A stretch of 64,000 bases of DNA from the NCBI GenBank assembly GCA_045106555.1, contig JBGCET010000013.1, positions 1-64,000 of the forward strand. Reading direction: 5' to 3'. Position 1 is the stretch's first letter. The number at the start of each line of letters is the position of its first letter. Made by a program: the position numbers and the translations under genes. Positions 44,861-54,049 of this stretch are shown here, in pieces. The notes beneath the pieces are model-generated. The model saw nothing but the letters and a program-made list of their open reading frames with translations, was not told the origin of the DNA and did no database searches. Source of the DNA: JANQOZ01 sp045106555 (GTDB lineage Bacteria; Pseudomonadota; Gammaproteobacteria; Xanthomonadales; SZUA-38).

Positions 44861-44997
44861 AAGCTCGCTTGAAGTGGAGGCCGCAACCGGTAAAAAGGAC
44901 GACGGGAGTCGATCCTTCAACTGTTTTCGAGTGCCAATCGATGTGCCGGAAGAGCGGGAGGTATCACGCAAAACCGGCCTCCACATCAAGCGAGCCT
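44861..44997 (+). repeat. Long palindrome 3, larger loop, weaker core
   Basis: Arms 44861-44883 and 44975-44997 (23 nt) pair at 21 of 23 positions around a 91-nt loop. The 5' side of the loop carries GTAAAAAGGACGACGGGAGTC, one nt shorter than the core in palindromes 1 and 2. The same stretch also forms its own local hairpin AAGGA/TCCTT with CGAC/GTCG, so the resemblance could be partly coincidental. It lies just upstream of the DMT gene. Confidence 0.7.
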
Positions 44998-45056
44998 GAA
45001 ATATCGTTATACGAGTGTCTGTTTATCGTGTCCTTAGTGCTTGAGCTTTAGCCAAA

Positions 45057-45079
45057 ACAGGGGCCACTATGGCCCCTGT
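45057..45079 (-). terminator. Rho-independent terminator of the TonB receptor gene
   Basis: ACAGGGGCC (45057-45065) pairs perfectly with GGCCCCTGT (45071-45079) over a 5-nt loop. On the minus strand the hairpin is followed by TTTTGGC, starting 28 bp after the receptor stop. Confidence 0.85.
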
Positions 45080-45106
45080 CAGGCTTTCTACCTCTTTAGA
45101 CGCTTG

Positions 45107-48013
45107 TTAGAAGTCAACGGTTACACGAACATAGGCAAATCGGCCCGGAACGCGGTAATCCGCAACATTAAAGCTGTTGGCGAAGGCAGTGGTGGAGATG
45201 GGCGGACCCTTGTCCCACAGGTTGTTAACGCCCAACGTCAGCCGGGTATCGTACTCGCTGAGATGATAAGACAGCTGGGTGTCGTGATAGGTGGCAGCGC
45301 CAATGTGGCGGGCCAAATCCGCAGCATCAATATCGCCATCCGTATCGATATCGCGTTCCCCCACATCGTTGATCCCGTCACCATCGGTATCGACACCGAC
45401 GTTACAGAAGCCGAAAGACGCCGGGATGGCGCAAGCCTCCTCACTGCCATGAACATAGTTCAAGCCATAGGTGGCTTCCCAGTCACCGTAGCTCCAATTC
45501 ACGTCCAGCGTGGATTTCCAGCGGGTAAAGGCAAAATCGCCGACACTCAAGCCCAGATTGTTGACGTCAACAAAGGACACTCCGTCAGCTCCCAGCACCG
45601 TATTCGCATTTTTCCCCTGATAGGCACCGTCCCACACCACGCGGAAGAAGCCCCAATCGGACTCTGGAAAGCTGTAGCTGACCAGCATGTCGACTCCTTC
45701 TACCTCAGTGCCGCCGATGTTTGTACCGGCGTCCAGCAACTGAGTCACGATGCCGTTGGGCGTCCGCGTCAGCAGGTTGCACAGGGTGCTGCCGGTTGAG
45801 GCACAGGTGTTGAGAATGGTCTGTGCGCCAACAGTGGTGATGGAGTTGTCCAGCTCCACGTTGTAGTAGTCCACGGTCATGTCCAGGCCATCGGCCCAGC
45901 TTGGGCTGTAGACAAAACCAAACGTTAAGGATTCGGAGGTTTCAGGCTGCAGATTTGGATTGGAACCCTGGGTAATTCGAATCTGTGCGTTGGCTTGGGA
46001 ATAGGTCCCCGGAACGCCTACACAACCCGGAGCCCCTGGATTGGTGTCTGGCAACGTATCGCCATCGGTATCAATGCCGTTACAGGGATCAACCAACTGC
46101 GGAAAACTGTCTCCCTGGCCAGCAAATAATTCGCCGATAGATGGGGCTCGAAACCCTTCGCCAAAGGTTGCTCGGATTAACAGATCATCAATCGGCTGCC
46201 ACTCAATGCCGATCTTTGAGTTAACCGTGTCGCCAAAAGTGTCGTAGTCCGACCAGCGTGAGGACAGGGACAAATCCAATCGCTCGGCACCGGTGACGCC
46301 GGACAGCAGCGGGATCGCCAGTTCCAGGAATACTTCGTCAACACTGAAGTTGCCCCGGGTGGGCTGTCTGGCGGTGCCGGACGTGATGCCAGCGGACACC
46401 AACGCATCGGGGGAGTCGAAACCCTCTTCAAGACGTTTCTCATAACCTACTGCGAAGCCCAATGGACCCGCCGGAAGCTCGGCAAGTTCACCGGAAATGT
46501 TGGCGGTGTAGTCCTGCAGAGTGCTGCCAAACGCTTCATTTTCGGTGTACAAGATGTAGTTGAGCATTGCCGGGGTAATGGTGCCGCGACCGTCAGGCCC
46601 CTGACCACCAAAAAGATTCAACTCGACACACCCGTCGCTGAACGCGTTGTTGCGACAGGGAGCGCCCGATAAGGCATTGGCCACCCGCTGAACGTTGACA
46701 CGGCCTGAGTTGATATCCGTTTGATCGATATCGCTGTAGACATATCCGACATCCCAATCATAGTATCGGTCGCCGAGCTCAAAGGCGCCTTCAAACGACA
46801 GTCCAAATCGATAGGAGTCTACGTCCTGGCGGAAAATTCGCGGCCCAGCCTCAACCAAGCGTCGACCCAGCAGAAAACTGCTGGAAGGATTGAGCTGCAC
46901 GCCAAATGGGTTGAATGTGGAATCCGCAGCAATACCGACGTTGGCCGCCAGGTTAGAGCCAAAAATCCCCAGGAACAGCGGCGTTGGGGCCAGCAGCTGA
47001 TCAGACTTTCGATTGTTGAACTGCGCTTCTACCGACAGCCGAACATCGTCGGTGAGGTCATACACACCCTGGGTAAATATGTTGGTTCGGGTTTGGGGTG
47101 TCAGCAGATAATTGTCCGGCGCGAAGTTGAATCGGTCTGCGCCAGATCCCGGAGCGCCGAAGGAAAAATCGCCGGGCCGAAACGCCGCGGCTCCCAGCGC
47201 CGCCACGTCAGTGCCGGGATCGGTAGTCAGGCCACCTCCGCCCAACACGTTGGCACCAAATCGTCCTTGGGCGGTGCCGGAGGAACCAAAGGCGTTGGCG
47301 GTGCCAAACTGAGGTTCTGCCGAAATACGACGATCTCCGGAAAAGGCTTCCTCCGCTTTAACAAATGACGCGTTAAAAAACACCGAACCTCGCTCCGAGG
47401 TTGAACCCACGGAAAAGTCGTAGGCCTGCAGTTCGCCGTCGTTTTCCGCTTCGTACTGGCCGATATAGGCGTTGGCCTGAAGGCCTTCGAAATCATCCCG
47501 AGTAATGATATTGACTACGCCGGAGATGGCGTCGGAACCGTAAATCGAGGATGCACCATCTTTCAAAATTTCGATGCGTTTTACTACGGCAACCGGAATG
47601 TTGTTCAGATCAACGCCCACGTTTCCTGGCGTTCCCAGGAACGACGAAAATCGTCGCCCATTGAGCAACACCAGTACTCGGCGTACGCCAAGGTTCCTCA
47701 AATCAATTTGAGTCTGGCCGTTGCCGCCATTGTTGAACTGAGTGTTCAGTGCAGAACCGGCGATGGGCAAATCCTGCAGCAGGTCACCCACTGAGGCCAA
47801 ACCTGTGCGTTCGATGTCTTCGCGTTGAATGATAAATACTGGTGAGGCGCTTTCGATATCAGCCCGACTGATTTTTGAACCGGTAACCTTTATCCGATCA
47901 AGCGTTGCCGTATCCTCGTCCTGATCTTGGGCCAAAGTGGGAGCAGATAGTCCCACCATGGCTCCGCTGGTCAGAGCGAGCGAAATGGCATGCCGTAGTT
48001 TCTTATTGAACAT
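45107..48013 (-). CDS. TonB-dependent outer-membrane receptor
   Basis: A 968-residue receptor. After the signal peptide (to LAQ) comes the plug: ITGSKISRADIESASPVFII-type (VTGSKISRADIESASP), then LLQDLPIAGSA and VLVLLNGRRFSS. A 22-stranded barrel follows and ends FAYVRVTVDF with a terminal Phe. DTDGDTLPDTN and DTDGDGIND plus DTDGDIDAADLARH are EF-hand/dockerin-like calcium loops inserted in extracellular loops. The Shine-Dalgarno AAGGAGGG (48021-48028) is excellent. The substrate is unknown; the adjacent membrane regulator may control it. Confidence 0.95.
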   Translation of the reverse strand: MFNKKLRHAISLALTSGAMVGLSAPTLAQDQDEDTATLDRIKVTGSKISRADIESASPVFIIQREDIERTGLASVGDLLQDLPIAGSALNTQFNNGGNGQTQIDLRNLGVRRVLVLLNGRRFSSFLGTPGNVGVDLNNIPVAVVKRIEILKDGASSIYGSDAISGVVNIITRDDFEGLQANAYIGQYEAENDGELQAYDFSVGSTSERGSVFFNASFVKAEEAFSGDRRISAEPQFGTANAFGSSGTAQGRFGANVLGGGGLTTDPGTDVAALGAAAFRPGDFSFGAPGSGADRFNFAPDNYLLTPQTRTNIFTQGVYDLTDDVRLSVEAQFNNRKSDQLLAPTPLFLGIFGSNLAANVGIAADSTFNPFGVQLNPSSSFLLGRRLVEAGPRIFRQDVDSYRFGLSFEGAFELGDRYYDWDVGYVYSDIDQTDINSGRVNVQRVANALSGAPCRNNAFSDGCVELNLFGGQGPDGRGTITPAMLNYILYTENEAFGSTLQDYTANISGELAELPAGPLGFAVGYEKRLEEGFDSPDALVSAGITSGTARQPTRGNFSVDEVFLELAIPLLSGVTGAERLDLSLSSRWSDYDTFGDTVNSKIGIEWQPIDDLLIRATFGEGFRAPSIGELFAGQGDSFPQLVDPCNGIDTDGDTLPDTNPGAPGCVGVPGTYSQANAQIRITQGSNPNLQPETSESLTFGFVYSPSWADGLDMTVDYYNVELDNSITTVGAQTILNTCASTGSTLCNLLTRTPNGIVTQLLDAGTNIGGTEVEGVDMLVSYSFPESDWGFFRVVWDGAYQGKNANTVLGADGVSFVDVNNLGLSVGDFAFTRWKSTLDVNWSYGDWEATYGLNYVHGSEEACAIPASFGFCNVGVDTDGDGINDVGERDIDTDGDIDAADLARHIGAATYHDTQLSYHLSEYDTRLTLGVNNLWDKGPPISTTAFANSFNVADYRVPGRFAYVRVTVDF

Positions 48014-48292
48014 GCGTTAACCCTCCTTGAGAGGTTTTAGGATTGGCAAATCGAAAGGAGAACCCTGCCTCCTTTTCATCCGTGACTTCCGGACCAGGGA
48101 ACGTTAAACGGGTGTTAATACGGTTGCTTTGCGAAACTTGCGGCGGGGCGTTGCGATAAATGCGATGAAACGCTTTTCTAGGAAAGTTTTCGTACGTTTA
48201 GAGCGGTGGAACGCCTGCGGGCGGCATTCAGGTGACGAACATAGCGATTGAGTCGGGGGATGAGTTGAGTTTCGTGGAGGATATCGCGATCG
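48014..48292 (-). other. Leader and promoter region of the TonB receptor gene
   Basis: The 279 bp between the winged-helix gene stop and the receptor start hold AAGGAGGG (48021-48028) eight bases before the ATG. No confident -10/-35 pair was identified. AGGAAAGTTTTC at about 48180-48191 is the only notable AT-rich palindrome-like stretch. No terminator was recognised for the regulator gene. Confidence 0.4.
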
Positions 48293-50416
48293 CTACCAAT
48301 CGCGAGACACCATGATGTCCTGCTGGGTGTTCTGCCATCGCACCATCAACATCTTGTTGCCGTCAGCGTTGACGTCTTTGAGACTGACCATGTCAGTTCC
48401 ACCATTAATGGGGGCAATAAGTTCCGGTGTCGCCTCAGCTGACCAGGGAATGCGATAAATAGCTGACGGGGAGTCGCCGATGATCAGGGTGAGGTAAATA
48501 CCGCGCTCGTTCAGCACCCAACTATCGTGGTTATAAAACTCGAGCAGGTGGGTGACCAATTCCTCATCCCCTCCCGAGTTCGGAATTCGCCATAACCCAA
48601 ACCGACTGAGCTTGGTGTAGTAAACCCAGCCATCGTTCAACGGATCGACCGGTAGCGTGCCACCGTTGACAGTAAGCTGAGTTCGCTGATCGCTGGCAAT
48701 ATCCAGCCGCCAAATCTGCCAGTCGCCGCTTCGATCCGAGGCATACAACACGCTGGCACCATCACGAGACACCGAGACGGCGCGTACCTTTTCAGCGTTG
48801 TCGGTCAAGCGCTTAACGATGCCTGAGGACACGTCGGCTCGATACATGCCCTCGCCGCTGCCGCCCCGACCCACGTAGTAAACCACCTGGGAATCGGGCG
48901 TCCAGCTAGGGTTTGACAGGTTCATACCCTGATGGCGGGTCAGCTGAAATACCTCGTTGCTGGCAAGGTCGCCAATCCACAGTTGGTTGTCACCGCTGCG
49001 ATCAGAGACAAACACTATTCGCTTTCCGGTTGGGTCATAGGACGGCTCGGCTTCAATCCGGGTCGACAGAAATAACGCCTGCACTGGATTCACTTCTGCT
49101 GACAAATTCACTTCAATCAAGCTGGGATCTACGGTCACATGCTGATAGGCCATCACGTTAGCGTTTCGGGCAATCGACAACATATAAGGGCAGCCAATCT
49201 CCATTAGCTGCACTCGTCGTGTTGCCACATTTAACTGCCACAAGGCGTTGCGCCCGCCATAGTCGCTGCAGAACCAGGCTCTCTGGCCGTCGGGCAGCCA
49301 GTCAAATCCCAGAATCTGACCACCCAGGTCCGTCAGGCGGGTTAACCCGGAACCGTCCGCCGACAGCATGAACAAATCGCTTCGGGGGTAGGCGCCTCTG
49401 CGAAACATAATCGTGTTGCCGTCTGGCGAGTATCGCGGCTGCAGGTCGTGTTCGCTTCTGGCGCGGTCGTAGGGTAAAGCCATCGTTTCGCCGGTGTTCA
49501 CATCCAGCAGGCTGATTCCGCCGGTGGTGGCATGATCAATGGGACCGGTAATGGCCAGGTATTGTCCATCCGGCGACCAGTCAAGATAAGTGATGGCGCT
49601 GGGTTCGCAGCCACCGATGCGACGTTCAAAGCCGCCGACCAACGGTTTAATAATCAGCTCACAGCTTTTTCGGGAGTAGCGAAAGAAGGCCACCTCCTCG
49701 CCGTTGGGTGACCAGACGGGTACCAGTTCGTTGGCATCTTCGGTGGCGGTGAAACGAATGGGTTGATCTGCGCCGGAGCTGCGAACAAATAAATCATAGG
49801 AATGACCGGCACCACGCTGGGCCGCGTACACGATATTACGCCCGTCAGCAGATACCGCTGGCATGCGTTCCTGGCCCGGCGCTACCGTAAGAGGGATGGA
49901 CTGGGACAGGGGCGACGGCAAAGCTTCATGAAAAGCCAACTCACCCCGATCATTCATAACTGTCCAGGTGGCAAGGATGCCCAACAACATCCCAGCTACA
50001 CCCCAAAGGACCCGTCTCGGCGGAAGTCCCGGTCTTCCCGGGGCCGTCGTTGGGGGCTCAATGGGCTTGAGTTCTGGCGTGATAAGGAGTCGATAGCCCA
50101 CTTTGGGAATCGTCTCAATTACCTTGCTATCCCTAGGGTCGTCACCCAGGGCCCGACGCAGTTCAGTGATGGCGTGAGACAACACATCGTCGGTGGGAAA
50201 CGCTTCCAGCCACACCTCTTCCAGCAATGTATCGCGGCGCACGGCACGACCCGAATGGGTGGCCAGAACACGCAATACGCCCGTCGCTTTTGGCGTAAGA
50301 CGAATTTCCCGATCTTGATCAGAAACGATATGTGTCGCCAGATCAACGCGGTAGCCACCCAATGCAAAACGGTCCGGCAGACCAGCATCGATAATTGGGT
50401 GCAGTTCAGCTACCAC
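48293..50416 (-). CDS. Membrane-anchored CadC-like winged-helix regulator with beta-propeller sensor
   Basis: A 707-residue protein from GTG 50416. The N-terminus (residues 15-115) is an OmpR/CadC winged helix (LTPKATGVLRVLATHSGR, VLSHAITELRRALGDDPRD, IETIPKVGYRL). A TM helix (VLWGVAGMLLGILATWTVM) lies near residue 140. The rest is TolB/PD40-type propeller repeats (YSPDGNTIMFRRGAY, WSPDGQYLAITG, YDPTGKRIVFVSDRSGD). The design is a DNA-binding head and a periplasmic sensor in one protein. It lies just upstream of, and in the same direction as, the TonB receptor. Confidence 0.93.
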   Translation of the reverse strand: MVAELHPIIDAGLPDRFALGGYRVDLATHIVSDQDREIRLTPKATGVLRVLATHSGRAVRRDTLLEEVWLEAFPTDDVLSHAITELRRALGDDPRDSKVIETIPKVGYRLLITPELKPIEPPTTAPGRPGLPPRRVLWGVAGMLLGILATWTVMNDRGELAFHEALPSPLSQSIPLTVAPGQERMPAVSADGRNIVYAAQRGAGHSYDLFVRSSGADQPIRFTATEDANELVPVWSPNGEEVAFFRYSRKSCELIIKPLVGGFERRIGGCEPSAITYLDWSPDGQYLAITGPIDHATTGGISLLDVNTGETMALPYDRARSEHDLQPRYSPDGNTIMFRRGAYPRSDLFMLSADGSGLTRLTDLGGQILGFDWLPDGQRAWFCSDYGGRNALWQLNVATRRVQLMEIGCPYMLSIARNANVMAYQHVTVDPSLIEVNLSAEVNPVQALFLSTRIEAEPSYDPTGKRIVFVSDRSGDNQLWIGDLASNEVFQLTRHQGMNLSNPSWTPDSQVVYYVGRGGSGEGMYRADVSSGIVKRLTDNAEKVRAVSVSRDGASVLYASDRSGDWQIWRLDIASDQRTQLTVNGGTLPVDPLNDGWVYYTKLSRFGLWRIPNSGGDEELVTHLLEFYNHDSWVLNERGIYLTLIIGDSPSAIYRIPWSAEATPELIAPINGGTDMVSLKDVNADGNKMLMVRWQNTQQDIMVSRDW

Positions 50417-50626
50417 CTTTTAAGCCCCTGTTTTTATTAGATAAAAAATCATTTCTTCATAACTTCTGCAGGTCAATCTCACGACGTTTCCATGAGTATC
50501 GCTGCAACTTCGGGTCAGGAATCGACCAATCGAATAGATTTGACGGTACTACGTCGAATGTCATACGTAAAGTTTCGTGAATCACGTTAGAGTGTGACGA
50601 AGTTCAGCAATCTGGAGGCCAGAAAC
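50417..50626. other. Divergent region between the winged-helix and AraC genes
   Basis: These 210 bp include an AT-rich tract at 50430-50460 (TTTTTATTAGATAAAAAATC) with no clear sigma-70 hexamers. AGGAGG-like TGGAGGCC (50612-50619) is the ribosome binding site of the plus-strand AraC gene. No other feature is visible. Confidence 0.35.
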
Positions 50627-50995
50627 ATGACAGAAATGACCGCAACAGCCCGTCAACTAAGACCCGATATCATTAGACGCTTGAATAGGGCCCGACAGTT
50701 TATAGAAGACAACTATGACCGCCACATAAGCCTGGACGACATGGCAGCCGCCGCGTTTATGTCCAGCGCGCACTTCTTACGCCAGTTTAAGCAGCAGTTC
50801 GATATAACGCCCTATCAGTATTTGACTGAGTGCCGTTTACAGTCTGCTCAGGAATTACTGCTGAACACTGAAATCGCTATAACCGACATCGTTTTCGCCA
50901 GTGGTTTTGGCAACCGAAGCGCGTTCTCGCGTCTGTTCAAAGAACGCTGTGGCGTGTCGCCGCTAGAGTTTCGGAGGCACTATCCCAGAGCCTGA
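50627..50995 (+). CDS. AraC-family regulator, DNA-binding domain only
   Basis: A 122-residue protein that is almost only the two helix-turn-helix units of AraC-family regulators: ISLDDMAAAAFMSSAHFLRQFKQQF and the second ITDIVFASGFGNRSAFSRLFKERCGVSPLEFR (split: VFASGFGNRSAFSRLFK). No sensor domain is present. ATG 50627 follows GGAGG by 8 bp; an upstream in-frame ATG at 50594 lacks a good site. It resembles MarA/SoxS-sized regulators. A strong terminator follows. Confidence 0.92.
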   Translation: MTEMTATARQLRPDIIRRLNRARQFIEDNYDRHISLDDMAAAAFMSSAHFLRQFKQQFDITPYQYLTECRLQSAQELLLNTEIAITDIVFASGFGNRSAFSRLFKERCGVSPLEFRRHYPRA

Positions 50996-51029
50996 TGGTG
51001 TTTCGGGGATAGGTAACTGAACTTGACCT

Positions 51030-51064
51030 GCCGGGCGCCTAAGGGGCGCCTGGCACAGTTTTTT
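51030..51064 (+). terminator. Rho-independent terminator of the AraC gene
   Basis: GCCGGGCGCC (51030-51039) pairs with GGCGCCTGGC (51045-51054) at 9 of 10 positions. ACAGTTTTTT follows. It lies 35 bp after the AraC stop. Confidence 0.85.
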
Positions 51065-51090
51065 ATCAGCGGCTAAGGCCGGCGCAAGGC

Positions 51091-52257
51091 CTATTGGAGC
51101 GCCTGAAGCAGATCCCTTTTCAGATCGTCCACGTCTTCCACCCCGACGGACAGGCGAATCAGGCTTTCGGTGATGCCCAGCGCCGCGCGTCGTTCTTTGG
51201 GGATAGACGCATGGGTCATGATGGCGGGGTGGTTGACCAAACTTTCTACACCTCCAAGAGACTCAGCCAAAGCGAAATACCGGCAGCGTTCCAGCATCCG
51301 CACTGCCGCTGCCTGCCCGCCTTTGATTTCGAACGAGACGATGCCGCCGAAATCCTTCATCTGAGCCGCCGCCAACGCATGCTGTGGGTGGTCTTTGAGC
51401 CCCGGATAAATCACGCTCTCAACCTGGGACTGAGCTAACAGGAAGTCGGCAATTTCCCGGGCGTTTTGGCAATGTCGTTCCATTCGTAGATGCAGGGTCT
51501 TCAGCCCACGCAGGGCAAGAAAGGCGTCAAATGGCCCGCCGACAGCCCCAGCGGAATTTTGCAAAAAACCTAGGGTCTCGCTCAGTTCTTTGCGCGCAGA
51601 TACGGCAATCCCACCCACCATATCCGAATGACCGTTGAGGTATTTGGTGGCTGAATGCAGGACGATATCGGCGCCGTGATCAATGGGTTTTTGTAGCATC
51701 GGCGAAGCAAACGTGTTGTCCACCACCATCAGCAGATTGTGCCGTTCACAAAACGCTTTAACCATCGACAGGTCGGTGACCTTCAACATCGGATTGCTGG
51801 GCGTTTCGACCCACACCATAGCGGTTTCCGGGCGCAGGGCCGCGTTGAGGGCATCGACATCAGGCATGTCTACAAAGTCAAACTTCAACCCTGCGCTGCG
51901 CTTTCTCACGCGCTCAAAGAGGCGAAAAGTGCCGCCATACAAATCATCCAACGCAATCACGTGGCTGCCGCTGTCGATGATTTCCAAGATGGTACTGGTC
52001 GCTGCCATTCCCGAGGCAAAGGCAAAGGCCGCGTCCCCGCCCTCCAGGCTGGCGATGCACCGCTCGTAAGCGAATCGGGTGGGGTTTTGGGTGCGCGAGT
52101 ACTCAAACCCCTGATGTTTGCCCGGACTTTCCTGCACGTAGGTGGACGTGGCGTAAATGGGCGGCATGATGGCACCGGTGGTTGGATCAGGCGCCTGGCC
52201 GCCGTGAATTGCCAGGGTTCCCATCCCAGCATCGATGTCTTTATCGTTGTGACTCAT
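51091..52257 (-). CDS. Cystathionine gamma-lyase or gamma-synthase (PLP)
   Basis: A 388-residue enzyme of the Cys/Met-metabolism PLP family. The PLP lysine is in VLHSATKYLNGHSDMVGG. YSRTQNPTRFAYE and ALEGGDAAFAFASGMAA-type motifs (SLEGGDAAFAFASGMAAT) are typical. Next to a cystathionine beta-synthase, a gamma-lyase role in reverse transsulfuration (homocysteine to cysteine) is most likely; gamma-synthase activity cannot be excluded by sequence. Its ATG overlaps the CBS stop by four bases. Confidence 0.9.
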   Translation of the reverse strand: MSHNDKDIDAGMGTLAIHGGQAPDPTTGAIMPPIYATSTYVQESPGKHQGFEYSRTQNPTRFAYERCIASLEGGDAAFAFASGMAATSTILEIIDSGSHVIALDDLYGGTFRLFERVRKRSAGLKFDFVDMPDVDALNAALRPETAMVWVETPSNPMLKVTDLSMVKAFCERHNLLMVVDNTFASPMLQKPIDHGADIVLHSATKYLNGHSDMVGGIAVSARKELSETLGFLQNSAGAVGGPFDAFLALRGLKTLHLRMERHCQNAREIADFLLAQSQVESVIYPGLKDHPQHALAAAQMKDFGGIVSFEIKGGQAAAVRMLERCRYFALAESLGGVESLVNHPAIMTHASIPKERRAALGITESLIRLSVGVEDVDDLKRDLLQALQ

Positions 52258-53630
52258 CCCCGGTCGGTACTCCGTCTCAAATAGTTAAGAAGATCAATTC
52301 GGGTTATCAGACCGAGGAAACGACCGTTATCTCGCACAATCGCCACCTTACCAGCATCGAAAATGGGCAACAGTGAGCGCAGATCGGCATCTACTGCCAC
52401 AAAATCGAGTTCTGAGGTCATGGCTGAGCTCACCGGGTCGGAAAATCGCTCCTTGTGGTCATAGACCGCCAGCAGCACGTCGGACTCGTCGATAATTCCG
52501 ACAATGTTCTCATCATCCATCACTGGAAGTTGAGACACGTCGTACAGCTTCATTCGCGCGTAGGCCGAAGTAAGCGGCTCCGCTGGCCCAACGGTGACCG
52601 TGTCATGCTTCCAGTAAGGCCGAGTAATCAGATCCTGTAGATTACCGTGCTGCTCCTGCTTCAGGAAACCGTTATCCAGCATCCAATAATCGTTGTACAT
52701 CTTCGACAAATACTTGTTGCCGGTATCGCATACAAAGGCCACGACGCGTTTCGGCGTCGTTTGTTGCTGACAATATTTTTGTGCTGCGGCAATAATCGTT
52801 CCGGTGGAAGAGCCACCCAGAACGCCTTCTTTCAGCAGCAGTTCACGACCGGCAGCAAAACTCTCAGCGTCGCTGATGGCAAACGCCTTGGCTACCCGAG
52901 TGAAGTCGCTAATCGTCGGCAGGAAATCCTCGCCGATGCCTTCAACCATCCAGCTGGCGCTCTTATCACTGAGGTGTCCGTCATTGACATACTCCGCCAA
53001 AATGGATCCAACTGGATCAGCAATTATCAGTTCAAGCTCTGGTGCTATTTCAGAAAAATACTGGGACAACCCGGTCATGGTACCGCTGGAACCCACGCCA
53101 AACACCACCGCGTCCACGTTGTGTTCCATTTGCTCCCATATTTCCGGCCCGGTGGTAAGACGGTGAGCCTCTGGATTGCTTGGGTTGCCAAACTGGTTGA
53201 TGAAAAATGAGCCTTCGGTCTCACTGGCTATTTGTGCCGCCAGGTCTTGATAGTACTGAGGATGGCCCTTAGCGACGTCGGAGCGAGTCAGAATGACCTC
53301 GGCACCCATCGCCTTCAAATTAAAAATTTTCTCCCGGCTCATCTTGTCTGGCACCACCAGAATTAGTCGGTAGCCCTTCTGGGCGGCGGCCAGCGCTAGT
53401 CCAAGGCCGGTATTTCCGGCCGTGCCTTCCACCAGCGTGTCGCCAGGCTTGATGTGTCCCGCTTTTTCCGCTGCCTCGATCATGTGCCGACCAATGCGAT
53501 CCTTGATTGAGCCACCCGGATTCAGGCTTTCCAGTTTTAAATACAGTTCGCAGGGCCCAAGGTCCAGCTGATGAACCCGAACCATGGGCGTTCGCCCCAC
53601 CATTTCCAACACATTATCAAAGACTTGCAT
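52254..53630 (-). CDS. Cystathionine beta-synthase with C-terminal CBS domains
   Basis: A 458-residue PLP enzyme that condenses homocysteine and serine (or acetylserine) to cystathionine. The PLP lysine is in LNPGGSIKDRIGRHMIE, the substrate loop GNTGLGLALAAAQKGY and the PLP phosphate site GSSGTMTGLSQYF (GVGSSGTMTGL) are present. The C-terminus (about 340-458) has two CBS domains (DVSQLPVMDDENIVGIIDES, KVAIVRDNGRFLGLITRIDLLNYL). No heme ligand is evident. It is the first gene of a two-gene operon with the gamma-lyase. Confidence 0.95.
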   Translation of the reverse strand: MQVFDNVLEMVGRTPMVRVHQLDLGPCELYLKLESLNPGGSIKDRIGRHMIEAAEKAGHIKPGDTLVEGTAGNTGLGLALAAAQKGYRLILVVPDKMSREKIFNLKAMGAEVILTRSDVAKGHPQYYQDLAAQIASETEGSFFINQFGNPSNPEAHRLTTGPEIWEQMEHNVDAVVFGVGSSGTMTGLSQYFSEIAPELELIIADPVGSILAEYVNDGHLSDKSASWMVEGIGEDFLPTISDFTRVAKAFAISDAESFAAGRELLLKEGVLGGSSTGTIIAAAQKYCQQQTTPKRVVAFVCDTGNKYLSKMYNDYWMLDNGFLKQEQHGNLQDLITRPYWKHDTVTVGPAEPLTSAYARMKLYDVSQLPVMDDENIVGIIDESDVLLAVYDHKERFSDPVSSAMTSELDFVAVDADLRSLLPIFDAGKVAIVRDNGRFLGLITRIDLLNYLRRSTDRG

Positions 53631-53792
53631 GGTCAGAGTTTGCCTCGTGATTGGTCAAAAAGCGTACGAAAGGTGCCCATCTGGGAGCAGCGGGCGGCGC
53701 AAGTGTAACGTTTTCCTGGCAGCAGGTCCCGCCATGACCAAAAGCCTTCTTCCAGGGCGGAAAATGTGACGCAGCCGATACGTCGAGTAGTG
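53631..53792. other. Intergenic region upstream of CBS
   Basis: These 162 bp contain the presumed promoter of the CBS operon on the minus strand. No clear -10/-35 pair was recognised. It ends at the hairpin at 53793-53821. Confidence 0.4.
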
Positions 53793-53821
53793 GCTTCCGA
53801 TGAGAAGAACTCATCGGAAGC
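53793..53821 (-). terminator. Hairpin after the YdcH-like gene
   Basis: GCTTCCGATGAG (53793-53804) pairs perfectly with CTCATCGGAAGC (53810-53821) over a 5-nt loop, starting 22 bp beyond the minus-strand stop codon. There is no T-run, so it may be a factor-dependent or weak terminator. Confidence 0.6.
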
Positions 53822-53842
53822 GCGATTTCTTGGGTTGCTGTG

Positions 53843-54049
53843 CTAGGCGTCCAGCAGCTTAGCGAGCTGGTCCTTGGCCCACAATTTTTCTTTCTTTAGC
53901 TGCACCAGCGCCAGATCGCTCATCGGACTGTGTCCGGTTTCTGCTGCATGGACTTTCTTATCAAGTTCCTGGTGCTTGTTGTACAGGCGACGGAACTGAA
54001 TATTTTGATTTAGCAGATGATCAACATCTTCCTGCCGATTAGCGAACAT
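53843..54049 (-). CDS. YdcH-family (DUF465) small coiled-coil protein
   Basis: A 68-residue helical protein: IQFRRLYNKHQELDKKVHAAE, then LALVQLKKEKLWAKDQLAKLL, the DUF465/YdcH pattern. I use ATG 54049; a longer reading from 54097 adds an unlikely N-terminus. ATG 54049 has AGGAG 6-7 bases upstream. The function is unknown. It has its own hairpin terminator. Confidence 0.85.
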   Translation of the reverse strand: MFANRQEDVDHLLNQNIQFRRLYNKHQELDKKVHAAETGHSPMSDLALVQLKKEKLWAKDQLAKLLDA

